Positions 21,861-30,496 of a stretch of 42,855 nt of DNA are shown in pieces. The stretch covers positions 1-42,855 of IMG/VR virus record IMGVR_UViG_3300033153_003852. One strand, given 5' to 3'. Position 1 is the stretch's first letter; every line of letters starts with the position of its first letter. The position numbers and the translations under genes are program-made. Origin of the DNA: a virus. The notes beneath the pieces are model-generated. The model saw nothing but the letters and a program-made list of their open reading frames with translations, made no database searches and was not told the DNA's origin.

Positions 21861-22553
21861 ATGATGGTACACCAAGAATATCATGCAGCCGAACACGTAA
21901 ACGGTGAGGACGACATACAGGACGCTACGGCCAGTCTGAAGGGATTGGCAACTGCCGCTCAGATTACCAAACTGGACGATATAGAAGCAAATGCTGACGT
22001 TACAGACGATGTCAATGTCGCCAGCACGATCAACGGGGCGACAGGCAAGACCACGCCCGTTGACGCCGATGAGATAGGACTGATAGACAGTGCCGCCGCC
22101 AACGTTCTCAAGAAACTGTCGTGGTCAAATCTGAAAGCCGCGCTCAAAACGTACTTCGATTCACTATACATTGGAGCTTACAGGCAATACATATCATGGT
22201 CAAGTGATAAAGATGTTGACCTAACAGTGGTCGCCGGCACTCACAGAATCCCGATACTGTTCGCTGGCACTCCAACAAGCATCACGATCAAGAGTATCCG
22301 TGCCATGGTCGGAACGGTTCCGACTGGGGCGGCTATCATAGTTGACATTCACAAGAACGGTACGACAATATTCACCACACAGGACAATAGGCCAACGATT
22401 GCTATCAGTGCCAATGATAGCGGTGAAGTTACCAACATGAACGTAACCACGGTTGCAAAAGGCGACTACTTCACAATGGATGTTGACCAGATCGGCTCGA
22501 CGATTGCAGGGAAAGACCTGGTGGCCGTGATGGAGATTGAGGTGACGCCATAA
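21861..22553 (+). CDS. Fibre-like structural protein, 230 aa
   Basis: The N-terminal half carries phage fibre shaft motifs (G-E-D-D-I-Q-D-A-T, L-D-D-I-E-A-N-A-D-V-T-D, L-S-W-S-N-L-K-A-A-L-K-T-Y-F-D). The C-terminal half (about 115-230) is a beta sandwich with the alternation typical of receptor-binding tips. Two ATG codons stand at 21861 and 21864 just after GGTGAG; the second has better spacing. Overlaps the next gene by TAATG. Confidence 0.7.
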   Translation: MMVHQEYHAAEHVNGEDDIQDATASLKGLATAAQITKLDDIEANADVTDDVNVASTINGATGKTTPVDADEIGLIDSAAANVLKKLSWSNLKAALKTYFDSLYIGAYRQYISWSSDKDVDLTVVAGTHRIPILFAGTPTSITIKSIRAMVGTVPTGAAIIVDIHKNGTTIFTTQDNRPTIAISANDSGEVTNMNVTTVAKGDYFTMDVDQIGSTIAGKDLVAVMEIEVTP

Positions 22554-22756
22554 TGAGCGAGAAAGTCTGGAAATATAAATACAAAGACGAAGCTGTTCAT
22601 GAAACCATAGATGGAGAGATGTTCATAAAGAACTTGCATGATACACCACGCACCGCTCAAGTTAGATACAACAAGACCGAAGATTGTTTTTACGTCTATT
22701 CAGACGACGTGCTTCCAGACCTTGAACTTGTAGGAGAGAATGAAACATGGCCATAG
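22553..22756 (+). CDS. Hypothetical protein, 67 aa
   Basis: Small acidic protein with alternating charged strands (K-V-W-K-Y-K-Y-K-D, F-Y-V-Y-S-D-D-V-L-P). Translationally coupled on both sides (TAATG upstream, 10-base overlap downstream). Probably a small virion or assembly protein; family unknown. Confidence 0.6.
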   Translation: MSEKVWKYKYKDEAVHETIDGEMFIKNLHDTPRTAQVRYNKTEDCFYVYSDDVLPDLELVGENETWP

Positions 22757-23379
22757 AATACTCCGAGGACTTCGACGGCGTTACGGCTCCAGACCTCCCA
22801 ACAGGATACACAGCACAAGGATCTCCGACCACGTTTGCTACGGCAACAGACCAATATCGTTCGTCACCGAACTCTTTGAAAATCAATTCTGGCAATTCTG
22901 GATCATGGCGTGGCGGATACAAAGACATAACAGGCACTACTGAAACCGTGTATATGCATACTTATGTCGCTTCTACCAATGTTAGACGAAGGATAGCAAC
23001 ACAGAATGGCACAGGGGCGTGGGACAGAGGCAGTCACTGTCTCGCTGGGATATATTTTAATTCAGACGGTTACATCTATTACTTCGATGGCGCGGTCAAC
23101 ACGAAATCTATCGCATACAATTCTGGAGCATGGAAAGAACTAAAGATCGTGCACGACTTCGATGCAGACACTTACGATGCCTGGTATGATGGAGATTTGA
23201 TTTGCACTGGTGCGGCTTTCGATGCTTCCGATGCTGGCAATTCTTGCGTCAATTTGCAGTTCCAGACCGCTGATGTCGCCTCGGACATCTGGATTGACGA
23301 CATCCAGATCGGAGATGCGCCCGAGGGATGGCCCGGAGCTTCACCGACTGGTGCAGGCGTGTCTTGCGGGGTGGGATAA
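22747..23379 (+). CDS. Concanavalin/LamG-like lectin domain protein
   Basis: 210 aa forming one jelly-roll domain. The pattern E-Y-S-E-D-F-D-G, S-S-P-N-S-L-K-I-N, then W-K-E-L-K-I-V-H-D-F-D-A-D-T-Y-D-A-W-Y-D-G and I-W-I-D-D-I-Q-I is that of LamG/concanavalin-like carbohydrate-binding folds. The end is Pro/Gly-rich. A related fold begins the connector protein at 23719. Ribosome site GGAGA before the ATG; overlaps the preceding gene. Confidence 0.7.
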   Translation: MAIEYSEDFDGVTAPDLPTGYTAQGSPTTFATATDQYRSSPNSLKINSGNSGSWRGGYKDITGTTETVYMHTYVASTNVRRRIATQNGTGAWDRGSHCLAGIYFNSDGYIYYFDGAVNTKSIAYNSGAWKELKIVHDFDADTYDAWYDGDLICTGAAFDASDAGNSCVNLQFQTADVASDIWIDDIQIGDAPEGWPGASPTGAGVSCGVG

Positions 23380-23718
23380 ATGACAGGAGAACCAACCGTA
23401 CTCGGAATGATCAACAAAAACCTTGACACGATATCAGGTGATATCAAAGAAATCAAGGATGATATGAAAAATGGTGCTGTCAAAATGGAGAATCATTCTG
23501 TCCGTTTGGAAAACATCGAGACCGATGTAAAAGACCTCAAGAACGGACAAAAAAAAATCAAGGAAAAGGTGTTCGATCATGCAACTGATAAGAAAGTGCA
23601 TTACAATCAAGGGTACAAAGAAACATTCTCACAAAGAACATGGAGGCGGAAAGACTTGATCGCCCTCATGACTGCAATCGCAACTACAATCGGATTCATA
23701 CTAAAATACGGAGGCTAA
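23380..23718 (+). CDS. Coiled-coil protein with C-terminal membrane helix
   Basis: 112 aa. Residues about 10-70 form a long amphipathic coil (I-S-G-D-I-K-E-I-K-D-D-M-K then V-R-L-E-N-I-E-T-D-V). Residues about 90-108 (L-I-A-L-M-T-A-I-A-T-T-I-G-F-I-L) form a single membrane helix. This resembles XhlA-type hemolysin/holin helpers of phages and is one of the few candidates for membrane attack or egress. A structural role within the fibre cluster cannot be excluded. Confidence 0.65.
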   Translation: MTGEPTVLGMINKNLDTISGDIKEIKDDMKNGAVKMENHSVRLENIETDVKDLKNGQKKIKEKVFDHATDKKVHYNQGYKETFSQRTWRRKDLIALMTAIATTIGFILKYGG

Positions 23719-24837
23719 ATGGTAGAATATCAGATTGAGGACACATTCACATCTGACCCTGTGGACATGGGATGGAGCAAGTTCGCTGGCCTTTCATTGG
23801 ATTGGGATACTGCCGAAAAGATTGGCGGGACTATCGGCTCTGACATCAATGCGAGGTATAGTAAATTTCTCGGGAAGGCACAATTACCAACTGACAACAT
23901 CATATCCCGATTTGTAGTGATGGCTGAAAATGTAGGGGTAGATAGTGCGCCAGCATTGATAGGATTGTTCAATTCAAAGACCGCTATCGGTAAGGATGAA
24001 TGTTTCGCTATCAAATTACTCACAGATGCACTGGACATAAGACCCCAGGTTTATATCGCCTATAATGATGGGATTACAAAGATAGAATCCACCTCTACGT
24101 TTTCATTAACGGCCAGTACAAAGTATGTCATTACATTAAGATACGTGCCCGAAGATGGGAAAGCCTATGTTGGTATTTATGACTTTTTGACCGAAACACT
24201 ACTATCAGAGATAAGTGTCAATATCGATTCTACAAAATCATTCTCATTAAATCAGGTAGGAATGTCCGAGATGTCATCCACTTATGCAAACCCCGCCGAT
24301 GTCTGGGCTTATGAGGTCGATGCTTTGGGAGAGCCAGACCCTGTGGTTTATGCTGATTTGTATTGCACGCCAGCCGATGCCAGACAAATGACCAATCTTG
24401 ATGCTGTAAATGATATGTCAGATTATACCATAGCCCAGATTGAAACGATATTTGCCATGCCCCAGGTAGATTCACGGTTTAGAAGTGAGGGGTATGCCGC
24501 CCCGTTCTTATTTGGTGATGACACCCCGCCACTTATCAGGACTATCACGGCATTACTCACTTCGGCTTATGCCGCCAGAAAATCCTACGTAGGCCATGAC
24601 CCAAACGATAGCCCAGTCTATAAGGACATTCTTAAGGAAGTGAATAAGATTTGGGAGGATTTGTTAGATGGCCAGTTAGAATTATTGGATAAAGATGGTA
24701 ACTGGATTGAAAGAAGCCAATCAACTTCAAGTGATATGCGGTCTACAACCGAAGGCCAGACTGCATTATTCAGCCTTGACGATTTGCCAGATATAACGAA
24801 TGTGATTTCAGGAGGGCTTTACATTGGTGACTCCTAA
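23719..24837 (+). CDS. LamG-like domain fused to head-tail adaptor
   Basis: 372 aa in two parts. Residues 1-205 have a concanavalin-like pattern (E-D-T-F-T-S-D-P, Y-V-I-T-L-R-Y-V-P-E-D-G-K-A-Y-V-G-I-Y). Residues about 212-345 look like a DUF1320/Mu gp36-like connector: Y-C-T-P-A-D-A-R, P-P-L-I-R-T-I-T-A-L-L-T-S-A-Y-A-A-R, I-W-E-D-L-L-D-G-Q-L-E-L-L. The adaptor part would dock on the portal. The added domain would stand at the neck and may bind sugar. The gene is where an adaptor is expected, before the tail completion genes. Confidence 0.7.
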   Translation: MVEYQIEDTFTSDPVDMGWSKFAGLSLDWDTAEKIGGTIGSDINARYSKFLGKAQLPTDNIISRFVVMAENVGVDSAPALIGLFNSKTAIGKDECFAIKLLTDALDIRPQVYIAYNDGITKIESTSTFSLTASTKYVITLRYVPEDGKAYVGIYDFLTETLLSEISVNIDSTKSFSLNQVGMSEMSSTYANPADVWAYEVDALGEPDPVVYADLYCTPADARQMTNLDAVNDMSDYTIAQIETIFAMPQVDSRFRSEGYAAPFLFGDDTPPLIRTITALLTSAYAARKSYVGHDPNDSPVYKDILKEVNKIWEDLLDGQLELLDKDGNWIERSQSTSSDMRSTTEGQTALFSLDDLPDITNVISGGLYIGDS

Positions 24838-25276
24838 ACTCAATGTTAGAATGGTTGTTAGGGGCGGTGAAAAAGCAGTCCGGCAACTCACGATGGCTAA
24901 AAAAGAAGTCCAGAAAACTAAACCATTGTGGGATAAAGCTGTGATAATCCTTGAGATGTCTCACACTAAAACTTTCAGAGACCAGGGGCGGCCAAAATGG
25001 GATGATACCGAAAGGGGCGGTAAGATTCTACAAGAGTTCAATACGTTGATGCAAACTGTTACCGCGAGACATCAAGATTCTATCAGAGAATACGGAAAAA
25101 CAACATTGAAGTTTGGTACGAAATTACCGTATGGCCCCACTCACCAGTTCGGATTTCTTCCACGGAACATCAAAAAGAGACGATTTTTGGGGGTTTACGA
25201 TGAGGATATTAAGAAAATGGAAGAGGTCTTTGAAAAAGACATAGAACACAGATTGGAGGTTGTGACCAGTGGCTAA
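24824..25276 (+). CDS. Tail completion / virion morphogenesis protein
   Basis: 150 aa resembling the Mu gpG/P2 gpS group that finishes the tail-head junction: F-R-D-Q-G-R-P-K-W near residue 48, an internal helix, then F-G-T-K-L-P-Y-G-P-T-H-Q-F-G-F (about 104-118) and a basic R-R-F-L-G-V segment. TTG at 24824 follows GGAGGG by seven bases. GTG at 24827 is the alternative. Overlaps both neighbours. Confidence 0.75.
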   Translation: MVTPKLNVRMVVRGGEKAVRQLTMAKKEVQKTKPLWDKAVIILEMSHTKTFRDQGRPKWDDTERGGKILQEFNTLMQTVTARHQDSIREYGKTTLKFGTKLPYGPTHQFGFLPRNIKKRRFLGVYDEDIKKMEEVFEKDIEHRLEVVTSG

Positions 25277-25775
25277 TCAGCGTAAAACCAGAGAAATAAA
25301 ACTACAATCATATCAGTCTAAGGTTTGCGAAAGATTAGTCAGGATGTTAATGGATTATCAAGATAACGAAGGTGTTAAGATATTCGAGCAGTTCAAAGGC
25401 CAGATATTCTACAATTACAAAAAATCAACCCCAACATATCCAGCAATGTCTATCAATGTTAGTAGTGGAAACCGTGACCCGCTGGCAATCAAAAGACAGG
25501 ACTGGTGGAATATCACTATAACGGTATTCTTTGTCACGAAAGACCCGTCAGAAAATAGCATGGATGACCACTACAAATGGATTGAAGGTCTGGATAGGGT
25601 GTGTCGTGTTAATCCTCGCTGGCACATTGACGGGGAACCGGATTTGGCAATTCACAAAGGGGATTTAGAATCATGGAGTTTGGAATTTGGCTCAGGTAAG
25701 AGCTATGTAATGTCGGAAACCGAAGCAACTGTGAATGTAAAAACAAAGCTATGCCTGGCAAAACAGATAAGTTAG
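25269..25775 (+). CDS. Putative tail terminator protein
   Basis: 168 aa at the position of the tail terminator, after the completion protein and before the tube. It shows a mixed alpha/beta pattern with W-W-N-I-T-I-T-V-F-F and a C-terminal strand region (Y-V-M-S-E-T-E-A-T-V-N-V-K-T), compatible with the gpU/gp17 fold. GTG start at 25269 with GGAGGT eight bases upstream. The call depends on position. Confidence 0.6.
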   Translation: MANQRKTREIKLQSYQSKVCERLVRMLMDYQDNEGVKIFEQFKGQIFYNYKKSTPTYPAMSINVSSGNRDPLAIKRQDWWNITITVFFVTKDPSENSMDDHYKWIEGLDRVCRVNPRWHIDGEPDLAIHKGDLESWSLEFGSGKSYVMSETEATVNVKTKLCLAKQIS

Positions 25776-25786
25776 AGGTGTGATAA

Positions 25787-26035
25787 ATGAATGAAACCGA
25801 AAGAATGTTGAAAATAGAGAAAAGGAAATATGGTAATCTAATCGAATCCGCTCAAAAGGAACTGGATAGTGCAAAATCACACAAAGCACCGAAAAGCACT
25901 ATTTCACATCTTGAACAGCGGGTTAAGTCCTTGACTGGACACCTAAAAAAGATTGATGTCATACTTTCCAAGGATAAGGTGAACGCCGCAACTCCCAGCG
26001 GTAAAAAGGGCGATAAGAAAACAGAGGTGAAATAA
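25787..26035 (+). CDS. Small coiled-coil protein, 82 aa
   Basis: Predicted almost wholly helical (L-K-I-E-K-R-K-Y-G-N-L, L-E-Q-R-V-K-S-L) with a basic Lys-rich end. Sits between terminator and tube genes and overlaps the tube start by TAATG. Perhaps an assembly helper. No family recognised. Confidence 0.65.
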   Translation: MNETERMLKIEKRKYGNLIESAQKELDSAKSHKAPKSTISHLEQRVKSLTGHLKKIDVILSKDKVNAATPSGKKGDKKTEVK

Positions 26036-27015
26036 TGGCATACTGTAATCAAACATTCGGAGGATTCGAGGGTGTTGTCGGAAATGGCACTGAAACCGTT
26101 TGCGGTGTGCCAGATGATAGCATCGCACTACCAACGTTGGCAAACTATGGAGTCATGACTGATTTCAGCCCAGATGGATTCTGGCCGAATAGGACTAAGA
26201 AAAGAGGGATAGGTAATCAGAATATTACCCAGAATAGACGAACGAATGTAATCGGGGGCTTTTCAGTCGAATACGCCGCCGTGGATAGCTTACTGCAGGC
26301 CAGGCTGAAATATGCCTTCGGAGCGGCTGGAGCATTGGCAGACCACATCGAGACATTCTTTGTCGAGGGTGCGATGAAAAGAACATCCGCAACCGCCAAA
26401 GAACTCAGATTCTTATACAATATGGCAAAGATTGTTGATTTCGAAATATCCATTTCAGTCGATGAGCCAATCATGGTAACTGAGAATTGCATCGCTCAAT
26501 ACGTCAGAAAATCAACATCAAAAGTCTATCCCGCCGTACCAGATGAAACGCTGGCTGATATATTCGCAACTGTCACAATCGGAGCAGACCCCGCTGACAT
26601 TTCAGAGGATATGCTGATGTACTACGAAGGCGACCCGATACTTGTTGAAGATCCGCTTGGTGTGCCGTCTGATTTGCAGTTGTCTGGTGTCAGTGATATG
26701 ACATTTGCTTTGGCCAGAGGCACGGAACAAAGACGGGGAATCAAAAGAGGCTTGCCTGGCCGGATGGGCTACGAGATGGCCGAAAAGGTCAGGGACTTGA
26801 CACTCACATTAACAAAAGACTTCCATGATGTCGAGGAGTATGACCGCATGGTAGCCAATGAAGGATTTGATTTCAAGTTCGATGTTGGCACTACACGAAT
26901 AACTCTTATCGGAGGATATTGGGAAGGCACTCCGCCAGCAATGGCCGAGGAGGACTTGATAGCGGAAAGCCTGACTGCATCCTTTGAGGACGCAACATAC
27001 GCATCAATCCCGTAG
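26035..27015 (+). CDS. Major tail (tube) protein
   Basis: 326 aa, in the expected place before the chaperones and tape measure. It has strand-rich halves with a repeated theme (I-E-T-F-F-V-E-G; L-T-L-T-K-D-F-H-D-V-E-E-Y-D-R-M; I-T-L-I-G-G-Y-W-E-G), like tube proteins that stack as hexameric rings. No sheath gene follows, so the tail is probably long and non-contractile (siphovirus-like). Coupled to the upstream gene. Confidence 0.7.
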   Translation: MAYCNQTFGGFEGVVGNGTETVCGVPDDSIALPTLANYGVMTDFSPDGFWPNRTKKRGIGNQNITQNRRTNVIGGFSVEYAAVDSLLQARLKYAFGAAGALADHIETFFVEGAMKRTSATAKELRFLYNMAKIVDFEISISVDEPIMVTENCIAQYVRKSTSKVYPAVPDETLADIFATVTIGADPADISEDMLMYYEGDPILVEDPLGVPSDLQLSGVSDMTFALARGTEQRRGIKRGLPGRMGYEMAEKVRDLTLTLTKDFHDVEEYDRMVANEGFDFKFDVGTTRITLIGGYWEGTPPAMAEEDLIAESLTASFEDATYASIP

Positions 27016-27059
27016 GCGAGGGGCTAAACTCACCTGAATAAATCCACGAGGTAATATAT

Positions 27060-27563
27060 ATGAAAGACAATGAAGAAGAAAAGCAGAAAAGCGAATACGG
27101 GTTGAAAGACCCACCGCCACGAGAATACACGACCGCCAGAGGTAGACTGTTCGAGTTTGGAAAGCCAGCTTTAAGACATCGTAAAGTCGTTTCAAAAGTC
27201 ATGAAGTTCATGGCCGCTCCAAAGGCTGATTATGATGGTATGCTAAAATGTGCAAAGAAGCGCAAAATAACCATCGACGAGTTCATAAAACTTGATGAAA
27301 CCCAACTGACCGAAGATGAATTAAGAATGGTAATGAAAGATTCCGACCCAGGCCAGCAAGCCGAACTTACAGAATACATGCTGGACATACTTGTAGATGT
27401 CCTGTTTTCGACAATCAAAAAAGCACCATTCCAGTTTTCAACAATCGATGAACTCGAAGCTGAGATGGATGACCTGGGTGAATCTATTGAACTGTTCCCG
27501 ATAGCAGTCAAATGGGTCGCTATGGCCATCGCCGACATTGGAAAACTAAACCGAAAAAACTGA
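27060..27563 (+). CDS. Tail assembly chaperone, short form (gpG-like)
   Basis: 167 aa acidic helical protein between tube and tape-measure genes, the constant place of tail chaperones that coat the tape measure. GAGGT precedes the ATG. The final codons read C-G-A A-A-A A-A-C then TGA, so a slippery site sits directly before the stop. A minus-one shift there would extend it by about 82 residues into the next frame. Confidence 0.8.
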   Translation: MKDNEEEKQKSEYGLKDPPPREYTTARGRLFEFGKPALRHRKVVSKVMKFMAAPKADYDGMLKCAKKRKITIDEFIKLDETQLTEDELRMVMKDSDPGQQAELTEYMLDILVDVLFSTIKKAPFQFSTIDELEAEMDDLGESIELFPIAVKWVAMAIADIGKLNRKN

Positions 27564-27808
27564 TACGAGCCATCAAGTCTGGAAAGGGTGTTGCCAAACA
27601 TGACATCCTTGTTCTCGATTTCTTAATGGTGACTTACGGCGGGTATCCTGACAGATGGCTCGAACAAGACTGGGGCGTTTGTGTCCAACTCCTAAACGTC
27701 AATAGCATCAAGCAATCAGTCCAAGAACGAGAGCGTAAAAAGAAGTCGTGGAAGGATAGGATGAAAGGCGGAGGAAAGAAGGCAAAGAAGCCCCGAAAGA
27801 AACGATGA
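27512..27808 (+). CDS. Tail assembly chaperone, frameshift extension (gpGT-like)
   Basis: This frame is minus one to the preceding gene and overlaps it. Its ATG at 27512 has no ribosome site, so entry by frameshifting at 27554-27560 is more likely, giving a fused protein of about 249 aa. The part after the slip starts L-I-R-A-I-K-S-G-K-G and carries L-V-L-D-F-L-M-V-T-Y-G-G-Y-P and a very basic tail. The basic tail probably binds the tape measure protein, as the T domain does in lambda. Confidence 0.75.
   Translation: MGRYGHRRHWKTKPKKLIRAIKSGKGVAKHDILVLDFLMVTYGGYPDRWLEQDWGVCVQLLNVNSIKQSVQERERKKKSWKDRMKGGGKKAKKPRKKR
27554..27560 (+). promoter_or_regulatory. Minus-one ribosomal slippery site A_AAA_AAC
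   Basis: The heptamer is in the zero frame in the required phase (CGA AAA AAC) and is followed at once by TGA. After slipping, reading continues CTG ATA CGA. A stop codon just after the site and its place in the chaperone pair are both typical. No strong hairpin was seen downstream. Confidence 0.8.
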
Positions 27809-27819
27809 GGTAAACTAAG

Positions 27820-30282
27820 ATGGCAGGCGAAGTCAAACTGGCGATAATACTCACAGCGAGTATGCAGGGTAGCCAGGCTTTTAATCAGGCTGGCGGTGGA
27901 ATTAAAGGTATTGGAGCGGCTGCAAAGTCCGCTATACCAATGCTGGCAATGTTCGCCGCTTATGCCGCTTTTGAATTTCTTAAGGATTCTATCAAGATAG
28001 CGATGGAGTTCGAGCAAGTCATGGCCGAAGCTGGCTCGATTGTCGGAAAGACCGCCGATGAAATGAAAGGATTGGGGGATGAAATCCGTGAGATGTCCAA
28101 AGAAATCCCGAAATCACCCAGAGATTTAGGCACGGCTCTTTATGATATATTTTCAGCTGGCATAACAGATTCAGCCGAAGCTATGCAAGCCCTTGAGTTG
28201 TCGGCCAAAACTGCATCCGCTGGCCTAACTGAAACCGCAACTGCCGCCAAAGCGGGAATATCTACCATGAACGCCTTTGGCATGGAAGCTTCGGAATTAG
28301 AACATATCTTCGATGTCCAGTTTTTGACAATCAAATACGGTATTTTACGTTATGAGGAGCTGGCTTCAGTCGTTGGTCAATTATCACCGTCTGCAAAATC
28401 CGCTGGTCAATCAATGGAATCTATGTTTGCTATGTTGGCTGGCTTGACAAAGAAAGGTCTAAGTGCCGCCGAAGCTTCAACTGCATTGGCACGGGCGATG
28501 GAAGGACTGACACGACCAGCCGCTATCCGTGCTGCCGCTGAATTAGGAATTAGTTTCATAGAAATGACCACAGAATCCACAAAAGCACGGGATGAATTTC
28601 TTAAGCAAAAACGGGCATTGGACGACCTATCGAATAGCTATAATAAGATAGAATCGGAAGTCAAGTCGTTGGGCGAAGAAATGTCCAAGGTTTCACTATC
28701 GGAGGCAAAGAACCGCTTAGAAATTGCCAAAATCAGACGTGCCGCTGACAAAGCTGGCCGAGATATGACCCAGGCCGAACTTGACCAAATAGCCAAACTC
28801 GAAGATGCCAATGATGATTTGTCGATTAAATACAGTGAATTGTCAGTTGCGCAACAAGAAGCCCAGATAGAATCCACCGAACTTAATAAGACAATGGAAG
28901 CCCAGAAAATAGCCACCGAGGGTGCGCAAAAAGCATTCGATGAACAGATAGCGGCGACTGGCAATTTTAGACCACTGGTTGAAATCGTTAAGGAAATCGG
29001 GGATAAGTATGGGCATTTAGGTGAGGCGGCAAAGGCTGACATAATCGGCCAGATGTTCCCGCAGATCAGGGCTAAACGTGCTATATTGGGTATCATGGGT
29101 AGTGAAGAAGAACTCATGGCAATGACTGATGAAATGATTGAACAGTCTGGTGCGATGGGTGAGGCATACGCTATCAATACCGATACTGCTGTCGCTGGTC
29201 ACCAACTCATGCAAAACGCTGTCGAAGATTTGAAGATAGAAATCGGCGGGGCATTGATGCCAGTCATGGAGATGTTTTATGAAATATTGGCCTCAGACCT
29301 TGCACCAATGATAGAAAGCACATTCATCCCAATACTCGAATCCATGATGCCAGTTATACGTCAGATTGTTAAAGTTGTCGGATTTTTAGGCGGCTTATTC
29401 CGTGATTATCCTGAATTACTTTGGTTAATGATTGGCGCGATTGTGGCATGGAAAACAGTAACTCTGGCCGCAACGGTTATACAGGGATTGCAGACAGCCG
29501 CAACTACATTATCGACAGCCGCAACCTGGGCGTTCAATAGTGCTCTTTTGGCAAACCCGCTTGTTTGGATTGTGGTATTAATTGTTGGGTTGATTGCGGC
29601 ATTATATCTATTGTGGAAGCACTGGGATGACGTAACAGCCGCATTATCTGGGGTGTGGGATGCTCTGAAAGGCGTTGGTGATTATATCATGGGAGGTTTC
29701 AAGGCCGCAATGGATTTTGTAATTGCCGGAGTGTCGCTTTGGATTGATTATCTTAAATGGCTGTGGGAGGCAATGATTACAGTCGGCGAAATATTCTATG
29801 AAGTGTGGTCAATGTCAATCAAGATTCCTTTGGATTTGATGGTGTCTGGAATAGGTCTTGTAATCGACGCTTTACAATGGATGTGGGATATGATAGTCAA
29901 GGTTGGCGAAGCCTTTGATCAGTATTTCGGTGCAATTGCAGATACTATTGGGGGCGTTGGCGGATTCCTTGGCGATATTGGCGGCGGCATTGGCGGATTT
30001 TTAGGGTTTGCTGAGGGTGGGATAGTAACTGAGCCAACATTAGGATTATTGGGTGAGGCTGGTGCTGAGGCTGTCATTCCGCTTAAGAACGGTGCTGTTC
30101 CTGTTGATATTATTGGCGGTGCTGTTAGTGCTGGTGCTGGTACGAATGTCGAAAGCCATGACACCTACAATATCACATTACAAACTGGTGTATTGCCTGA
30201 AACTGAAACACCTGAGAGCATAGCTGATAAATTGAGTAAGGCACTGACTGACGCTAAAATGAGAGGCGCGACTGGAGGTTAA
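27820..30282 (+). CDS. Tape measure protein
   Basis: 820 aa. Residues about 65-240 match the TP901-like tape-measure core (F-E-Q-V-M-A-E-A-G-S-I-V-G-K-T, L-S-A-A-E-A-S-T-A-L-A-R-A-M). Residues about 245-370 form a coiled coil. About 515-600 are hydrophobic (L-W-L-M-I-G-A-I-V-A-W; V-W-I-V-V-L-I-V-G-L-I-A). A Gly-rich segment and A-E-G-G-I-V-T-E-P-T-L-G-L-L-G-E-A-G-A-E-A, a common ending of tape measures, close the protein. It sets tail length; at roughly 1.5 Å per residue this implies a tail of about 120 nm. Confidence 0.9.
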   Translation: MAGEVKLAIILTASMQGSQAFNQAGGGIKGIGAAAKSAIPMLAMFAAYAAFEFLKDSIKIAMEFEQVMAEAGSIVGKTADEMKGLGDEIREMSKEIPKSPRDLGTALYDIFSAGITDSAEAMQALELSAKTASAGLTETATAAKAGISTMNAFGMEASELEHIFDVQFLTIKYGILRYEELASVVGQLSPSAKSAGQSMESMFAMLAGLTKKGLSAAEASTALARAMEGLTRPAAIRAAAELGISFIEMTTESTKARDEFLKQKRALDDLSNSYNKIESEVKSLGEEMSKVSLSEAKNRLEIAKIRRAADKAGRDMTQAELDQIAKLEDANDDLSIKYSELSVAQQEAQIESTELNKTMEAQKIATEGAQKAFDEQIAATGNFRPLVEIVKEIGDKYGHLGEAAKADIIGQMFPQIRAKRAILGIMGSEEELMAMTDEMIEQSGAMGEAYAINTDTAVAGHQLMQNAVEDLKIEIGGALMPVMEMFYEILASDLAPMIESTFIPILESMMPVIRQIVKVVGFLGGLFRDYPELLWLMIGAIVAWKTVTLAATVIQGLQTAATTLSTAATWAFNSALLANPLVWIVVLIVGLIAALYLLWKHWDDVTAALSGVWDALKGVGDYIMGGFKAAMDFVIAGVSLWIDYLKWLWEAMITVGEIFYEVWSMSIKIPLDLMVSGIGLVIDALQWMWDMIVKVGEAFDQYFGAIADTIGGVGGFLGDIGGGIGGFLGFAEGGIVTEPTLGLLGEAGAEAVIPLKNGAVPVDIIGGAVSAGAGTNVESHDTYNITLQTGVLPETETPESIADKLSKALTDAKMRGATGG

Positions 30283-30286
30283 GATT

Positions 30287-30496
30287 ATGGTAACTGGCAA
30301 GGGATTCTATCTGGACATTGACGGGAAATACAAGGACATTGAGGATAATGAAACGATTGATATTCTGGAATTAAATCATTCAGTTTATGGGACAATCAAG
30401 TATGTGGTCTATGATGCCGTCAATCATGCCGTGAACTGGACACCAACTGAGGAATATCCACAACTGCCAGACGATTGGGTGGAGGAGATAGAATGA
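30287..30496 (+). CDS. Hypothetical tail-region protein, 69 aa
   Basis: Small acidic strand-rich protein (Y-L-D-I-D-G-K-Y-K-D, I-K-Y-V-V-Y-D-A-V-N-H). Follows the tape measure with GGAGGT and overlaps the next gene by ATGA. Possibly a tail tip accessory; no family recognised. Confidence 0.6.
   Translation: MVTGKGFYLDIDGKYKDIEDNETIDILELNHSVYGTIKYVVYDAVNHAVNWTPTEEYPQLPDDWVEEIE

Noticed and set aside
28638-29177. 179-codon minus-strand frame inside the tape measure gene
   Set aside because: Ser-rich antisense frame of a helical coding region; no start signal.
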